From positions 1-64,000 of the forward strand of contig VWZS01003780.1 in assembly GCA_013397075.1 (NCBI GenBank): a DNA stretch of 64,000 bases, read 5' to 3'. The notes under the pieces are model-generated. The model ran no database searches. It worked only from the letters and a program-made list of their open reading frames with translations, and was not told the DNA's origin. The stretch is from Rhabdornis inornatus (lineage: Eukaryota; Chordata; Aves; Passeriformes; Rhabdornithidae). The position numbers were made by a program, and so were the translations under genes. This document shows, piece by piece, positions 25,132-38,477 of this stretch. Position 1 is the first letter of the stretch. Each line of letters opens with the position of its first letter.

Positions 25132-25132
25132 N

Positions 25133-28100
25133 GAGTATTATACCACAAAGAAAGGATGATTGAATCATGGTTTGCCCACAGAGGGGTCAGAGTTGAAGAT
25201 GTTATCCTCTGGCAAAGTTTCACCTGGGACCACCAAGAATGACAAAGAAGGGTTTTAGGGAGACTGAGTGCACTTGGAAACTCTGTTAGCTACGTTTGCC
25301 TTAAGCTGGCTTTTAGATATCCAAGACTTGGTGGCAGTTTATATTCTGCTTAAGTAAAAGCAGGCAAGACTGTGTCTGAACTGTCTGTGTAGCAAAGGAG
25401 GTTCACTGTTGCTTCAGGTGTGTTTTCCTGGAAAGAAAATATAAGTGGAGAAAGGAAGGAGATCAAAGACCACTGCTGTGGAAATGCTGGAGAAATTTGT
25501 TGGAAGGTGAGGGAAGCATGTTACAGAGCACCAGTAGGAAAGAAATGAAAGAAACTGTGAGAGATGGTTCCAACAACTGCATGATTGACTGTGTTGAAGA
25601 AAAGTAGCAGAATAAATTGCATAAAGTACTAAAATTCAGCTTGGATCAGGAAGACGCTTTAAATTTGTGAAAGAAACTTATAGAGATGAGAACCAAAAGG
25701 TGCCCAGGAGAGTCTCTAGAAAGAAAAAGAGGGGGCAGCCTCCATGCTGGGGTTTGTGCACAGTGTGTTCTGGGAGGTTAAATACGAAAGAAAAGAGAAT
25801 GGCAAGAAATTTGCTATATTTTCCTGAGAAAAAGGCTCATCTTTTGACACAATGTATGTGTGTGTGTATATATGCCTGTTAGTACTATTCTAATAATAAT
25901 TGAGCTTGAGCAGTGGAACTGATTGTAGTATGTTGGACTTAGAAGATCAAATCCCAGCAAATATTATGAGGAAAAAAAAAAAGAAAGCCTGAGTGGGAAG
26001 TGAGGAAACCCTATGGAATGTGCCCCAATGCAGGGCAAGCCTGCAGTGTGAGCTGAACTCTCAGAATTCCCATGACAGTGTCTCGTGTCACGAGTGAACA
26101 CCAGAATGATGCAGGTGGGGTGAGGAGTCTGTCTCAGCCTGAGCCCTAGGTGACATTTGATTGGAAACTTATATTTCTAGAAAAAAAAAAGCTTTTTTAT
26201 TCCAGTTTTGCTTTTCTGATACTTTAAAATGAAAACTTCATTCAGCCTTACCACCCTCAGAAGAAATCTGAACAAAGCCAAATGTAGCTATTAGACAATA
26301 CCAGTTGCTGAAGATGGGAAAGAGTAAATGTTGTACTTTTGTGCAAAGATTGGGGATTACAGACAGTGAAATTGGGGGATGTAGTCTGTTCTATTGTGGA
26401 TGTAAATAGTTCTGGAGTAAAACAGATGAGAAATTTGTGTCTGCCAAATGAGAAAAGAGAGGACAGAACACAGGAAGCTACAGACGTAGAATATTTTGCT
26501 GGAATAAAAGGATAAAACTATGTGGAGAGAAAGCTGAAAGAATAGTTGAAGATGAGAAAAAAAGAGAGTGAAAGGAAATGTTAAATTTCAATATGTGCTT
26601 TCCAGTGGCTGAAAACAATGCTTAACAAGATGCAACACACTACAGAATAAACTTTAATGGTGAAAAAAAAAGAAAAAGGGGACTTTCCTGCAACTCAAAG
26701 CAGAAATGAAAATTTAAGGTTAAAGCTAGGGCTTGGATTGGTCAGGGCAGACTGTGCAATGTCTCAGTGATTGTTACTGAAGCATAAAAAGGATCAATAG
26801 CTTTTAGAATCCAGTGGCAGTAAAACTGTGCTAGAGCCCTTCAAAACAGACAGGAGCCATGGATGTTAATAAATGAGAGTTCACAGGGTAACAAGCAAAC
26901 TGGCAGATCTGATATTTGGGGAAGGGAAGTGTTACCAATATTTGTGAAAGAAATAGGTCAGGGAACTCTGTGCTTAAGGAAGACCAGTTAAGTGAATGGC
27001 CTTATTGATGAGTGTGGCAAAACAAACTGTTCTAGGAACTAGAAGGGCCATAACAAGGCATGACTGCTGAAACAAAATGTCAGCTTCCAGAGCAGTTTTG
27101 TGCTTGAAAGTGGATCATTGAGCGTGGGGAAGGACATCATTCATATCAGTACGGGCAGCTGGTGAGGAGTGAGTTTTGATGTGTTGGGCCATCCTTGCTT
27201 TTTCACACAGAGCTTTTGTACGTGGCACATTCCTTTGAAACAAGTGCAAATTTACTGGGACAGGGACAGACCAGGGCACAGATACCCAAATAGGGTTTTT
27301 TTATATCCCTCTATTTGTTAGATAGTTCAATATTTATGAAAAACTGGGCTGTTATGCACAACATTCGTGACCACCAGTGTTCACTTCAGTTTGTACAGGG
27401 GTGTGTGAAAAAACCTGGCATATTTCCAATTCAATGCCTGATCAAATGGTAATATTGACAAGTTTTGTTACCCAGTATTGAGTTGCCAACCTTAATGTCC
27501 ATTTATGCAAACCTAAATACCTTCACTAAGTTAAAGGCACGTTTGCAGCAAATGTTCCAATTGTTGTTCATTTGATAAATAAAAGTTTATTTTACGGAAC
27601 ATGAAAATTGTATTTTCCCTCTGTAATTGACTATTTTTAAGTTTTTCAAGATACCATAGAAAGGGTACCATAGGAGGCTGTATTTGAGTGCTTTGGGTTT
27701 GGTTTTGGGAGATCTTCCCTCTGTTATGAGGAAAACCTTTTATGAGGCTTTTTGGTGTGAGTAGCATGACAGGTGTGTTGGTTTGGCTGTATCCATGCTG
27801 ATGATGGTCACAGAAATTGGGATGGGGTTGAATTTGGGTGAGTTCATTCATTGTGCCCAAAGCAGCCAGTGCTGCTCCCCCACCCCAGGGGGACTGCACC
27901 TCTGTCACAGCTGCCTGTTAGTATCGACTGTCAGGATGGTTTTATCAGCAAAGCTCTCATGGAGACCAACTTTTCTAAGAGTGTGTGAAAGCTTAAGTGA
28001 GCAGAGGGAAATTTTACTGGTTTTGTTGAAATAACAGCTTAATTATGACTCCCTGCATAGGCACCATGGTATTAGTGTGTCTCTATAACCTTCATTACTG

Positions 28101-30020
28101 CTCATGCTTCATTTGTTTTTGATTAATTAACACCCTTTAACAAGATAGAAGCTAAATTAAAGGGTAAAAAAGACATTCTTATACTAGGTTTAATGTCTGC
28201 ATGACTTTTTTTCTACTGTGTCTTAAAACTAAAGGTTTTAGACCCATTTAGCGTCTTTTTATTTTTCTTAGTCAGTTGATATTACATGTTCAATCACAAT
28301 GTATTTTAAGGGTTTTGAATTTATTTCTTTTTCCTCCCAAGTATTGTGTGATACTGCTTGCCACTTCAGGAATATAATTTTGCTCTTTCTGCCTACTAGA
28401 TTCTCTTAAAAGAATTCTAAATTTCTGAGTACTCTAAAGTTAGTAATTTAGCAAGTACAGGGTTTTCAAATGAGTTTTTTTTCTAGTAACTTCTGGCTGT
28501 CCAGAAGAATTTCCATCCTTTCACAGAAGCTGTTGACACACCTCCTGTTTTTGAACATTTGCTGGCTGCTCACCAGTGACCCTGGGATGCCTCATTATCT
28601 CCTGTGTGGTGGCCAAGGAGCCTCTCACTGTGAGTGCTCTCCAGGCAGGGATGGCCTCTCAGCTGGGCTTGCACCTCTGACAGTGAGCTGACTTTTTGTG
28701 AGCTTTCTCCGAGGCAGGGATAGAGCTCTGTACTCATGGGATGTCGTTAGTAGTTCGTAAAACTCAGTGTCATTCGTGGTTTAATGATGCTAACTTAAAA
28801 AAAAAAAAAGGAATGTGTTTTGAGAGAACTCTTAAGTGATTATTATGTTGATTAGTGTTCACACGGCCTTCTTTTCATTCAGTTTGCCACCTCGACAGTG
28901 TAAAATGTGTAAATACACTCACAGGCTCTTCCATAACTGCTCTTGCAATTCCATAGTTTCCTACACATTCTCCCTCCCTCATTGCATAGTATGACATTAA
29001 ATTTCAGTTTATTTTATTATTTAAACTGCGTTTCTGTAGCTAGAAGCAGTTGTGTTCCCATAAGTGAGCAGAAAGGGAGGGAAAATTTGTGTTGAAACCT
29101 GGAGGTGTGATTAGCAGGCTGAACAAAGTTGGGATCCTGCTGTGCCTGTGAAACACCATCTGCTCTGGCAGCCACTGCCCTGGAGGAATTGGCTCAGGCT
29201 GGAAGGAGTGAAGGCACGCTAGCACACTTTTCCTCTTGGCCAGTCGGGTCTGCAAGAAGCAGACTTTATTTTGCTCAGGGAAAGATGAATATTGGTCCAG
29301 GTTTTAGTGTTTCCACTGAGATTGTCCATACAAAAGGGCACTGAGACAGAGATGTAAATAAATCGTTAATGATGACATGATTATTCCTAATGTGTTAGTA
29401 CAGGATAGAGCAGTATATTTCATATCTTAACTAAAAAGCACAAACAAGTTTGTCTTGTCCTCCTGTCCTCCTTTCAGCTAACTGCATTTTTGGGGCAGTA
29501 GGGTATCCTTTTGGGAATCACTGGAACATGCTCACAAAGCAGATTTCAAACAAACCTTGCAGTGAGAGAATTTCCACAGATTATTCTAAACATCATACAG
29601 ATGTTTAGGCATCTTCTGGTTTTTCTTTCTTTGTTTGTTTGGTTTATTTTTTGTTTAAATAATAAAAAAGCTATGGAATGTTACTTAGGATCTTTCTAAT
29701 GATTAAAGAACTGTAATAAGTCTGTCTGAAGTTAAAATGGGTTATTACCATGATGCAAATGACAGCTTTTTGCTGTTACAGCAAAGCACAGTTGAAAGTA
29801 TTTTGATTATAATTATCTGTTAGCTTATTTTTAGGCAGTTGTAGAAAGCATTAAGTAGAATTTTTATCAGCATTTCTTGCTATTTTTTATTCAGCATAGC
29901 AGAATATTTCTGTGCCCTCATAATACAGAAAGTCTAATTTTCCCTTCTGTTTGGAGTCTCTTCTTGAGCAAGTTGGATTGAGAAGAAAGAGTTTGGAACA
30001 GCTTTTGTGTTAATGACCAG

Positions 30021-30022
<2 letters not shown>
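25133..30022 (+). other. Intron 1 segment, purine-rich in its first part
   Basis: From about 25,430 to 27,100 the plus strand is visibly A/G-rich (many GAAAG, GAGAG and AAGGA words), unlike the T-rich intron around it. No repeat family or gene was recognised. The rest is AT-rich intron. A 13-bp palindrome (CTCGTG T CACGAG) lies at 26,082-26,094. Confidence 0.45.

Positions 30023-30069
<47 letters not shown>
30023..30069. repeat. 47-base T homopolymer
   Basis: An uninterrupted run of 47 T. On the minus strand it reads as poly(A) with an AATAAA hexamer about 18 bases before it (plus-strand TTTATT near 30,088-30,093), so it may be the tail of a retroposed transcript inserted in minus orientation. 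No parent gene or flanking target-site duplication could be identified. Assembly length of such a run is unreliable. Confidence 0.9.
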
Positions 30070-30070
<1 letters not shown>

Positions 30071-33000
30071 TCAGTGCTGTTACTTAATTTATTTTTCATA
30101 ACTGCCAGCCTGTTCCTTGTATGCCAGGGAATTTCAAAGAAGTTTGGAAATAATAAGTTTGCAAGTGATTTTCTATGATGTCAAGATGAAAATAAGAAAA
30201 TGGGAGTAGATGAGCAGAGGCAGATGTGATGCTGGCTATTGCTTTAAGTGTGGACTGTGTTTTCAAATCCTCTGAGGCAATGACTGTCATATCAGAGACA
30301 TCTGCAGAATGGTCTGATGAAAAAGTCAGTACTTTATTCTGTGTGTGATGCATAAGAATTTTTTATGAGGAGCAAAAATCAAAACTAGATAAGAGACCCT
30401 AAGCTTCAAACAGTCTTGTTAAAACTGAGTGAAACTTGGTGATACATGTAAGATTTGCATAACTCATTATTAGGCATAACATTTCAGGACAAATTAAGTT
30501 AGAAACTGATATTACACCTGTAAACATGAAATTGATATCTTGTTTAGGAAAGTGTCTTACAGCTTTAGCAAATATTTAAATTGTGCTTCGTGTAATAGGA
30601 AGATGCCATTTCAGATATCTGCAAAAGTCAGTACAGCTTCAATAATGGACCTCTCAAGGTACATTTCATCCTATGTAATTTGTCTTTTATGACAATAGCT
30701 GCTGTTAAAATCTCCTTTGTAAAGGTTTGTAAGTCTCCCATGCTTGCCTTAATGCTTGTTCTAGTAGGAAGCTCCCTAGAGTCAGCAGAGCACTTAAGCT
30801 TTCAAGTGGAAAAGAACATGTGTTTTGCAGTGTTTAAGGATTGAGATTATAGTCCTTACTTGTTTAAAAATTCACAGACTTAATGTAATTTATAACTTTA
30901 ACAAGTGTTAACAGTCTTGAATACATTCCTAGAGCTATGTTTCTTTCACCTGTCTGGTGATGGATAGGTTTGGTGTGCCTTTAGAAGCCACATTTTTATA
31001 TTTAATTATTTGGGCCTTGAAAGTACAGAGAAAATAAATTTCCAGGAGATTAATGTTCAAAAGTAAATTGCTTATTTGCTTGTCTTTTATTAAAATATAA
31101 TTTTTCTTTCTTTGTCCTTGTCTTTACCTTTTCTTCATTTATAATAATTTGAACACCTCTTCCTACCAGTGTGTTCTTTCTTTGTTACAAGATCAGTACC
31201 ATAATTCAGTCCAAAATTGTCCAAAATGTCTGTTTCAGCAGAGGTATGAAAATGTTCTGACTCAAAATACTTTACTATTTAGAAACCTAGCAATCAAATT
31301 ATTGTTAAAAAAATTATAGAACATTTTGTAACATATAACTTTTAACACAGAGGAATCAAATATTTATTGTAGTTACAGCATTAAAATGTTTCTAGAATCT
31401 GTTTCTTGTAGCTGTCCATTATTGAAAAGTTATACACAATTCAACTATATTCAAGATGCTGCATACATTTATTTTTTACAGCCATGCACACCTTCCCTTT
31501 TACCCTGATACTGTATTTTATTGTGAAGTTCTTTGTTCATTTTGCTCTTTCAGTTCTGCAGGTTAGATGCGAGGCACTCACTGATCTGCTTCCTTCTCTA
31601 TAACTGCAACTGCAAATTTATTTGTCAGATCTGAGCTCTTAAAATGTGGGCTTTGGTGGCTGGGAGCTTATTCTTTGCTGCCCAAAGAGTATCTGCATGT
31701 GTTCAGTGGTTTCAAAGCTCAAAACAATCCCCTGTTTGTTTATTTCCTGGATGGAGGGGACAAAGCTTTTCTAGGTTGGTTTGGGGTTTGGTGTTTTTGG
31801 GTGCTTTTTTTTTTTTCCTTAAGAAGACTAAAGCTTTAGACATCTTGTTTATGTTTTGCCTTGCTCTCTTCTACTGTAAGCAAGTGGGGAGGGAGAAATA
31901 GGAGTAGAATTGGCTCAAGGGCTGCAGTTGTAGCAAGAGGAGCTGGCTGACTAATGATAATATGGAATGAGCTGTGCCTCAAAAAGGAAATATTGAACAT
32001 CTTCCTGCCTTCACCATTAAAAATGGAGTTAAAGACTCAGAGGATTTGTATTTGTCATTGTACTTTCCTGCAGTGTTTGAGCTACAGGAAAGCTTTGCCT
32101 GATCTATGCAGTAATGACAATGAATTTAGTTGAGGTGTTTTGTTCTGGTTGCAGCTTGGGTTGTAACAGAATCAGTAGGTGATGAGTTGGAGCAGAGGAA
32201 CATTTTTTGTCCTGATATCCTGGGGCTTTCTTTACCCCCTTTAGGCTAGCACATTTAGGTGGATTTTCACAGAACTTTTCTTTCTTTTTAAAATCATTTT
32301 GAACTTTATCTCCAATATCTGAGTAATACTTTGGTTCAGCATACCTGTTCGATTCCCAGATGTGTCCCAGGTCTGTCTTTTTCTTCCCATCAGCTCTGAT
32401 TCACTCTCTAAGACATTCTGCAGTGGGTACCCTTGCAGATTTCAGTAAGAGGGGTAAGCCAAGAAAAAAAAGAGTTAAAAAGGACAGCTAGTTCCCTGCT
32501 TGCTCTTGTCATGAGCATCATTTGGGATGTCACCTAGCTTGGTGACCAGAGCTGTATTTTTCTTCTTGTGTCCCAGAGCGTAGCAGGAGACAGAGCTGGA
32601 GAAAACTGCACTGTGGTGGTGGATTCCATAGCTGGTGGATTGCTATAAGGCAGACAGCAGTTCTGAGGATTGTAAAAATACTAAGTCAGTAGTATTTGGA
32701 TAAATTTCCAACCCTTGTGGAGGCTTTTGTTTATATTTGTGTATAAATATCTTTTAGTGCCCTCTGACAGAACTTGTGTGTGGATGTTCTTTGACCTGAT
32801 TCTAATCCACTCACCTAAAAACTCATTTTATCAAAGATATCCTCAGCAACCATTTTATGTTTTCGTTTTGGAGAACTTGTCTGAACCCTGAATCCCATAA
32901 GCAAAAGCCATCACTTTTCTCAGGGCTCCCTAATCCACTGCTGAGTACAGTTAGGGTGGAAATCTGTGTCTTGCTAGCCTGGGCTGGTTTGCTTCCCTCC

Positions 33001-34438
33001 CCTCTAGGGACATTAGGGTTCCTCAACATGCCTTGTGCCATCCCAGGTTTTCTGCTTATCATTGCCTCCTCATCCCTGAAACTGCTTGATCTCATTCTGG
33101 AATTTCCATAATCACATACCAGACTACTTCCTTTATTTTTCTTCCTGAGCTGGCTTTCCATTCAGTTGAGGAAAACTATCTATGGGTGAAGAAAACATTT
33201 ATTTCTGTTCTTCTTCTGCCTTCCTACAAACTGTGTGGGTAATGTAGCACAGAGGAATAACATAAGAGGAATGCAGGTGAATGGGAAGGAGCTAAGAAGT
33301 GATGCAGAGAAAAATCTGTATTAATAGAGTAGAAAAGCTTACTGATGGGAAACATCTGCATTTTGGGAAATACACCACTGAGACTGAGATGCTAGCAAAT
33401 AGTTAACTGCTGAATAAGCTGGAATATTGATCATGTTGTGTTAACTTTTTGATTTCTTCTTTTCTACAGGAGTACAGGTGACAGTGCATAACTGCATACT
33501 GTTCTCAGGAGTTTTATTTCAGGCTGCTCTTTTCTGTGTGCCCCCCTGGGCTTTTTAGCCTAAAACTTGTTGTTTTATCTTTTGGAATATTGTTACATTA
33601 CGATACTAGATTTGAGCAGGAAGGCTTCCCAAGAAAGAGGAGGAACAGCGTGTCAGAAAGAATGAGAGTGCCAGTTAGTGGAAAATCAGGATGTTTTCCA
33701 TCTCCTTGCAGAGCAGCCCTGGCGTGATGCAGACTGGCCCCTGGCTGAGTAAGCTTTGGGGAAAGGAATTCGGAGAAGTCCCTGCCCTTGCCTCCTGCCT
33801 GCACCTTCACATTTTCGATCGGCAGTTCTCTTTGGTGGTCAGGAAGCTGCTGTGACAGGTTGTTCTGCCTGGCTGTCTTCCCTTTCAGAATGCTCGGGGG
33901 GGATTTCCCATTTGAAGTGCACTGAGGAGATCACCCTGTGAAGGGGGGAGAGACTTTTTCACCAGTAAATTTCATGTGCATTTTTCCTTGGTGAAGAATT
34001 GCCCAGAATTTTTAATAACAACAACAACTAATTATTTTTATCTCACCTTTTTGCTTTCTTTGTGGCCCACAGCTATTCCCATACTACAGAAAAACAGTTG
34101 TGTTTTACACCGGATAAGCACTGATGTCAGCACAGAAAAGCTCTGTGCTGAAAATAGTTTGTTTCATGTTTATTCATGTCCTGAAATGACCAAATTCAAA
34201 TTCATATATAAGAAGTAAACTGTAAAATAATCTATTTTTCGTGTGTTCAACATATTGCCAGAACGGCCAGCATTTCTTCTTTTTTGTAATTTTGTTTTTT
34301 CTCCAGGATCTGTAGCTTCCCTGCACACTGAGATCTATGCTCTCTACATTTTTTTTAGATCAAAATATGATTTTTTTTTTAAATTCCTTGGTGTATATAC
34401 TGTTTTTGATACATTTTAGAGATATGCTTGCTACTTGC
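30070..34438 (+). other. Intron 1, unannotated AT-rich segment
   Basis: No gene or repeat family was recognised. Short T runs and scattered chance open frames only. Confidence 0.45.
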
Positions 34439-34488
34439 AAATAATAATATAATAATAATAAATGATAATAAATAATAATAATAAATGA
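34439..34488. repeat. (TAA)n microsatellite, imperfect
   Basis: About 50 bases of AAT/TAA units with ATAA and TGATAA interruptions. No other content. Confidence 0.9.
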
Positions 34489-34769
34489 ACCTACAGGTAC
34501 TTATAAATGAGAGTACATCTATTTGAATTGAATGAGAAGCAGTTTGATAGATAATCTTGATATTTGCATATTTTAAGTGTAGTATAAAATCAGGAAAATT
34601 CTGTAGCTATAAAGTTGAGATCAGAAATACATATAACTCATTGTTTTATGTAAAGTCTGCAGGCGACTGATTTTTTTTTAAATTTTATTTGTGGCCGAAA
34701 CTTTCAGTAGTGCAAATACATATTACAAATTAAAAGGTAATTTAAAAAAAATTGTTTTCCTTCTCGATT

Positions 34770-35330
34770 AAAACTAGAAAAGGCAGTGTAGACAGCTGCT
34801 GGCGAGCTGGGAGAAAATGCAAACGCCCGCGCAAAGCCTGGCTGTGAAAAGTTGGTTAGAGCTGAGCTGGGCTTGGAGCAGAGGTGTAACTCAAGGGTTA
34901 AGCTGAGCGTTTCTCTGGCTGCTGAGTGAAACAGGATGCAGTGACTACATTGTCAGACTGCTGGTGTGAGTGCAAACAGATGAGGAAATGCTGGATCAGG
35001 CACTTCAGCAACTTGGGCTGTTCCCTAGGAAACCGCTTGCGTCATACTTGCCAGCAATTAGCTTACAGTTCTTTTATTTTTGATAGTGTTGCAAGCTGAA
35101 CTCGCCTGCTACAAAGGCGGAGAAAGACTGGCTCCGTCTCAAGCCCAACGCTTGTGTGTGGCTGCGGCGCTCAGGAGAATTTATTTTTCGATTTATTTAA
35201 ACTTCCCGTGCTGTTTCTGTAAAGAATGTTGTAGCTGTGCTCGCTTCTCAAAAACGCACAATCACATTTTTGTGATCTGTGTGAAAATGACCTTCCCTAC
35301 TTGCCAAAATTAAGTGCGAGTTTCACCAAC
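34770..35330 (+). promoter_or_regulatory. CpG-enriched intronic patch, candidate enhancer or alternative promoter
   Basis: About seventeen CpGs occur in roughly 560 bases, against almost none in the flanking intron. The segment includes AACGCCCGCGCAAAG near 34,821, a TTGCGTCA site near 35,037 resembling a C/EBP-ATF composite or near-CRE, and GCTGCGGCGCTC near 35,161. No coding exon was recognised, and an open frame to 35,313 shows no domain. Regulatory activity is inferred from composition only. Confidence 0.4.
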
Positions 35331-37488
35331 ATTTTGGTTATTGCCACCGTTTTCAGCAGTTAATCTAGAAATTAATTTTTGTGTGCTACTTATTAAAACA
35401 TAGTTTTCAAAATTAATGTTACTTGAGGCTTAGCCTCTAAAGCAAGAGATTTTTTTTCTAAATACTTTTTTCCTTTGTTGGTTAAAATTTAGTTATTTCC
35501 AGTGATTACGTAGCCATTGATAAAAACCAGTTAGTGTTGAAAGCAGTGTGTTTTTTCTCAAAAAAAAATCACCGTATCTTCTGGATTTCACTTAAAAACT
35601 GTAAACAAATTTACACTAACTGCCTTAATATTGATGTATATTGTTAGTATGGGTATTGCCTCGTGGCTAGCTATGGCTGAGTTTTTTAGGGAAAAATCAC
35701 ACAGTTACCAACAGGTTAAACCAGAAATGTTTGTGTTTTTATTTTTCCATGGATTTGTTACACAGGCAAACACACGAGACTTTAACAAACTACAATTGTT
35801 GTACCTAGCTGGAGGCCGGAGCTGTTAAAGCATCGAGGTTAATACAGAATACACATGTTCCTCAGTTTGTGCAATGCTTAAAAAGTCAATATAATTTAAA
35901 TGCTTGGATACTTGGAATTCCAAATTATTTTCAAAGATTTTAATCCTTATTAAAAGCACGAAGGAAAAAATACAAGCAAAAAAATCATCGAACCTTCCCA
36001 ATTTTGAACCCGACTTTCCCTTCCCCTTCCTCCCAAACCCTTGGATACAAGGCTTGGAAAGATTGAGTGCCTTCATTTCTGCACACTTGTGATAAATTGC
36101 CTTGGCTGTAAGAGTCTGGCAGCCCCCATTCTTAGGGCATTTTTTGGACTGCAGGCCAGTGTCATTTATGGTTAGCTGGTCACTGGGGTTGCATTCCAAA
36201 TGGTGATCACTGTCTGTGTGGCCTGGGACCTTTGTACAGGTTCCTCTCCAATTGTATTTTACTGAAATTAAAAAAAAAAAAAAAAATAGTGTGGAGGTGG
36301 CTAAAACACCAGGGGTTTATTGGCCATTAAAAAGGAAGAGCAGCAGGTTTTGCTGATATTTCAGAGTAGTTTGGCTCACTAAGACATTGCCTGTGGCCAC
36401 TGCTTGGTGAGGGCTGTATTTGGTGTGTGTTTGTGTTGGCTCAGCTGCAAGATATGAAGTTTTACTGTTGAAGTCAATGGTCTTGGGACTTAAATCTGGG
36501 TGATCGATAAAGAGCTAGTGTAGATGTTAACCAAGCAAGATGTGGAAATCACAATTTTGAATTTTGTCCTTCATTTTCTTTGCCCCTTCAATTCTGGACA
36601 GTAAAATGGAGGCTATGGTGTCATCAGGTGGCGTTCAATTATGTCCTATAATTCTGCCAAATTTTTAGGGCAATTCCTGCAAGTTATGCAGTACATCAGA
36701 CGTATTTTGTTTTATCCTGGTTTAGTATTTTAGCCTTTTAAGCCTTGTCAGTTTTCCTTCAATGAAGGAAATGGGAATTACATGATCACATACTTATGTT
36801 TCTGCATAACTTTTAATATTATTTAATTATCTGTATTTGATCTTCATTCTGGCACTTGTTAGCTGTTTTCAAAGTGCTTTTATGAGCTGACAATACTCAG
36901 TTGTTGTTTTGTGGATTCTCAGCCAGACTGTTTGGTATACATGCATGTTTCAAAAGATAAGTCTGCAATAACAGATGGAACTGGATGCTACTTGGCTATT
37001 TCATCTTTCAGACGTTACAGTAAGGGACTGCATGTTTTTCAGCAAAATCAGTGATGTTTTGTCCAATTCCTGGGGAAACATTTGGTTTCTATCTGTCAGT
37101 GTCATGACAAGTCAACTTGTCTCATGCTGTTTGTTCTGTAACAGAACCAGCCAGGTAGGTGGGTGCTATGAAAGAAAAGGGATTGAGGTCTCTATCATCT
37201 CCTTCTGATTGTGATTTTAACAAATCAGCAAAACATTTTTGCAGCTCTTAAGAACTATTTTGTAGAAAATTCCACTGAAAACATGAAGAAAGTGACTGAC
37301 AATCTTTTTTTTTTTTCGGTGTGTGAAGCTAAAATGGCCAGCAGTCACACCACCTTGCTTGCAAAGTTTTGTGCATCAGGAATGTTTCCATGCCTTTCTG
37401 AGCAGCACAAAGGGATGTTTTCTTTGTTTTGTGTTCTCATTATATTCCTAAATGACAATTAGAATCCCTTATATGGGCAGCCTTTTAA

Positions 37489-37532
37489 ATATTATTATTA
37501 CTATTATTATTATTATTGCTATTATTATTATT
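37489..37532. repeat. (ATT)n microsatellite, imperfect
   Basis: About 44 bases of ATT units broken by single C and G substitutions. Confidence 0.9.
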
Positions 37533-38436
37533 GTCTAATTTTAATAACTTCCTTCCAGGTATTTTTATTTTCAAACTTTCTTTGCCAGGAATGTTTTTTT
37601 TTTTTTATTTCCAAGTAATCATTAAGATCAACAGAGGAAATTATGTAGATAAATTTCTGTTCTCCAGCCCCTTTCTCCTAATATTAAAATCTTCCTCTTT
37701 CTTATGAATAGGAAGTTTCTTTTCATCTCCACCCTAGAACATCACAACTTCAGCCTGTGGTAAACCTGTCATTGAGCTTCTTTGTTTGTTTTGGATTTTC
37801 AGAGGATAAAAGCTAGGGGAAATAACAGGGAGGCATGCCATAGCCATCTCTAAATTTTCCTGGCATGTCACAACTTTTCCTTTAGTATTTTGTGATTTTC
37901 ACAGTTTATTTATTTGCTGTGTCCAAGTAACTAACTTGCTCCCAGTTTCTTCAGTGTTAGGCTTCCTCCCAATGTGTTTGGTGTCCACACAGAATTTGAG
38001 TCCTCACCTAATCAATAGAATGTAACAGTTTGCTAAAATCCTGTGGAACAGCGAGTTCATTTCTCCTTCTCATTGCTCTAGATCACAGTTGCAGATGATT
38101 TTTCTGAGTCTTCATATTCCACTACAGTTTCCTTCTGGGATAGTAATTGTACAAGCATTTCTGACTTAGTGTTATTCTCTGTATCTTGTACCTATTTAGA
38201 GGAAATGTTTTTGTTAAGATGCAGGCTGGAGGCCAAGACTTCAATGGCTTTTAAAATCAAATGATTTAGAGCTATCAGTAACTTTTCTGTACCTCCTTCC
38301 TTTCTTCCCACCCTCCTTTATTTATTTACTTTTAAAACATTGGAGTGCTGACCTCTTGTATTTGTCTCTGCTATATTCTGTTTTTCCCCCTAGTCTTCCT
38401 CATTGTTCCTTCACGTACTGGTGGGTTTTTTCTTTA

Positions 38437-38477
38437 GTTTTTTTTTCTTTCCCCCCCGCCCCCCCCTTCTTTTTTTC
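38437..38477. repeat. Polypyrimidine tract with C7-G-C8 core
   Basis: A T-rich run leads into seven C, one G and eight C (38,451-38,466) and then more T. The minus strand carries the matching G-rich run. The length of such runs is often misread in assemblies. Confidence 0.85.

Noticed and set aside
24453..25242. Open frames of Arg/Glu/Lys or Ser/Leu/Phe repeats
   Set aside because: They are translations of the 20-bp tandem array, whose composition contains no stop codon in several frames.
26082..26094. 13-bp palindrome CTCGTG T CACGAG
   Set aside because: A single short palindrome in 64 kb is expected by chance, and nothing nearby gives it a role.
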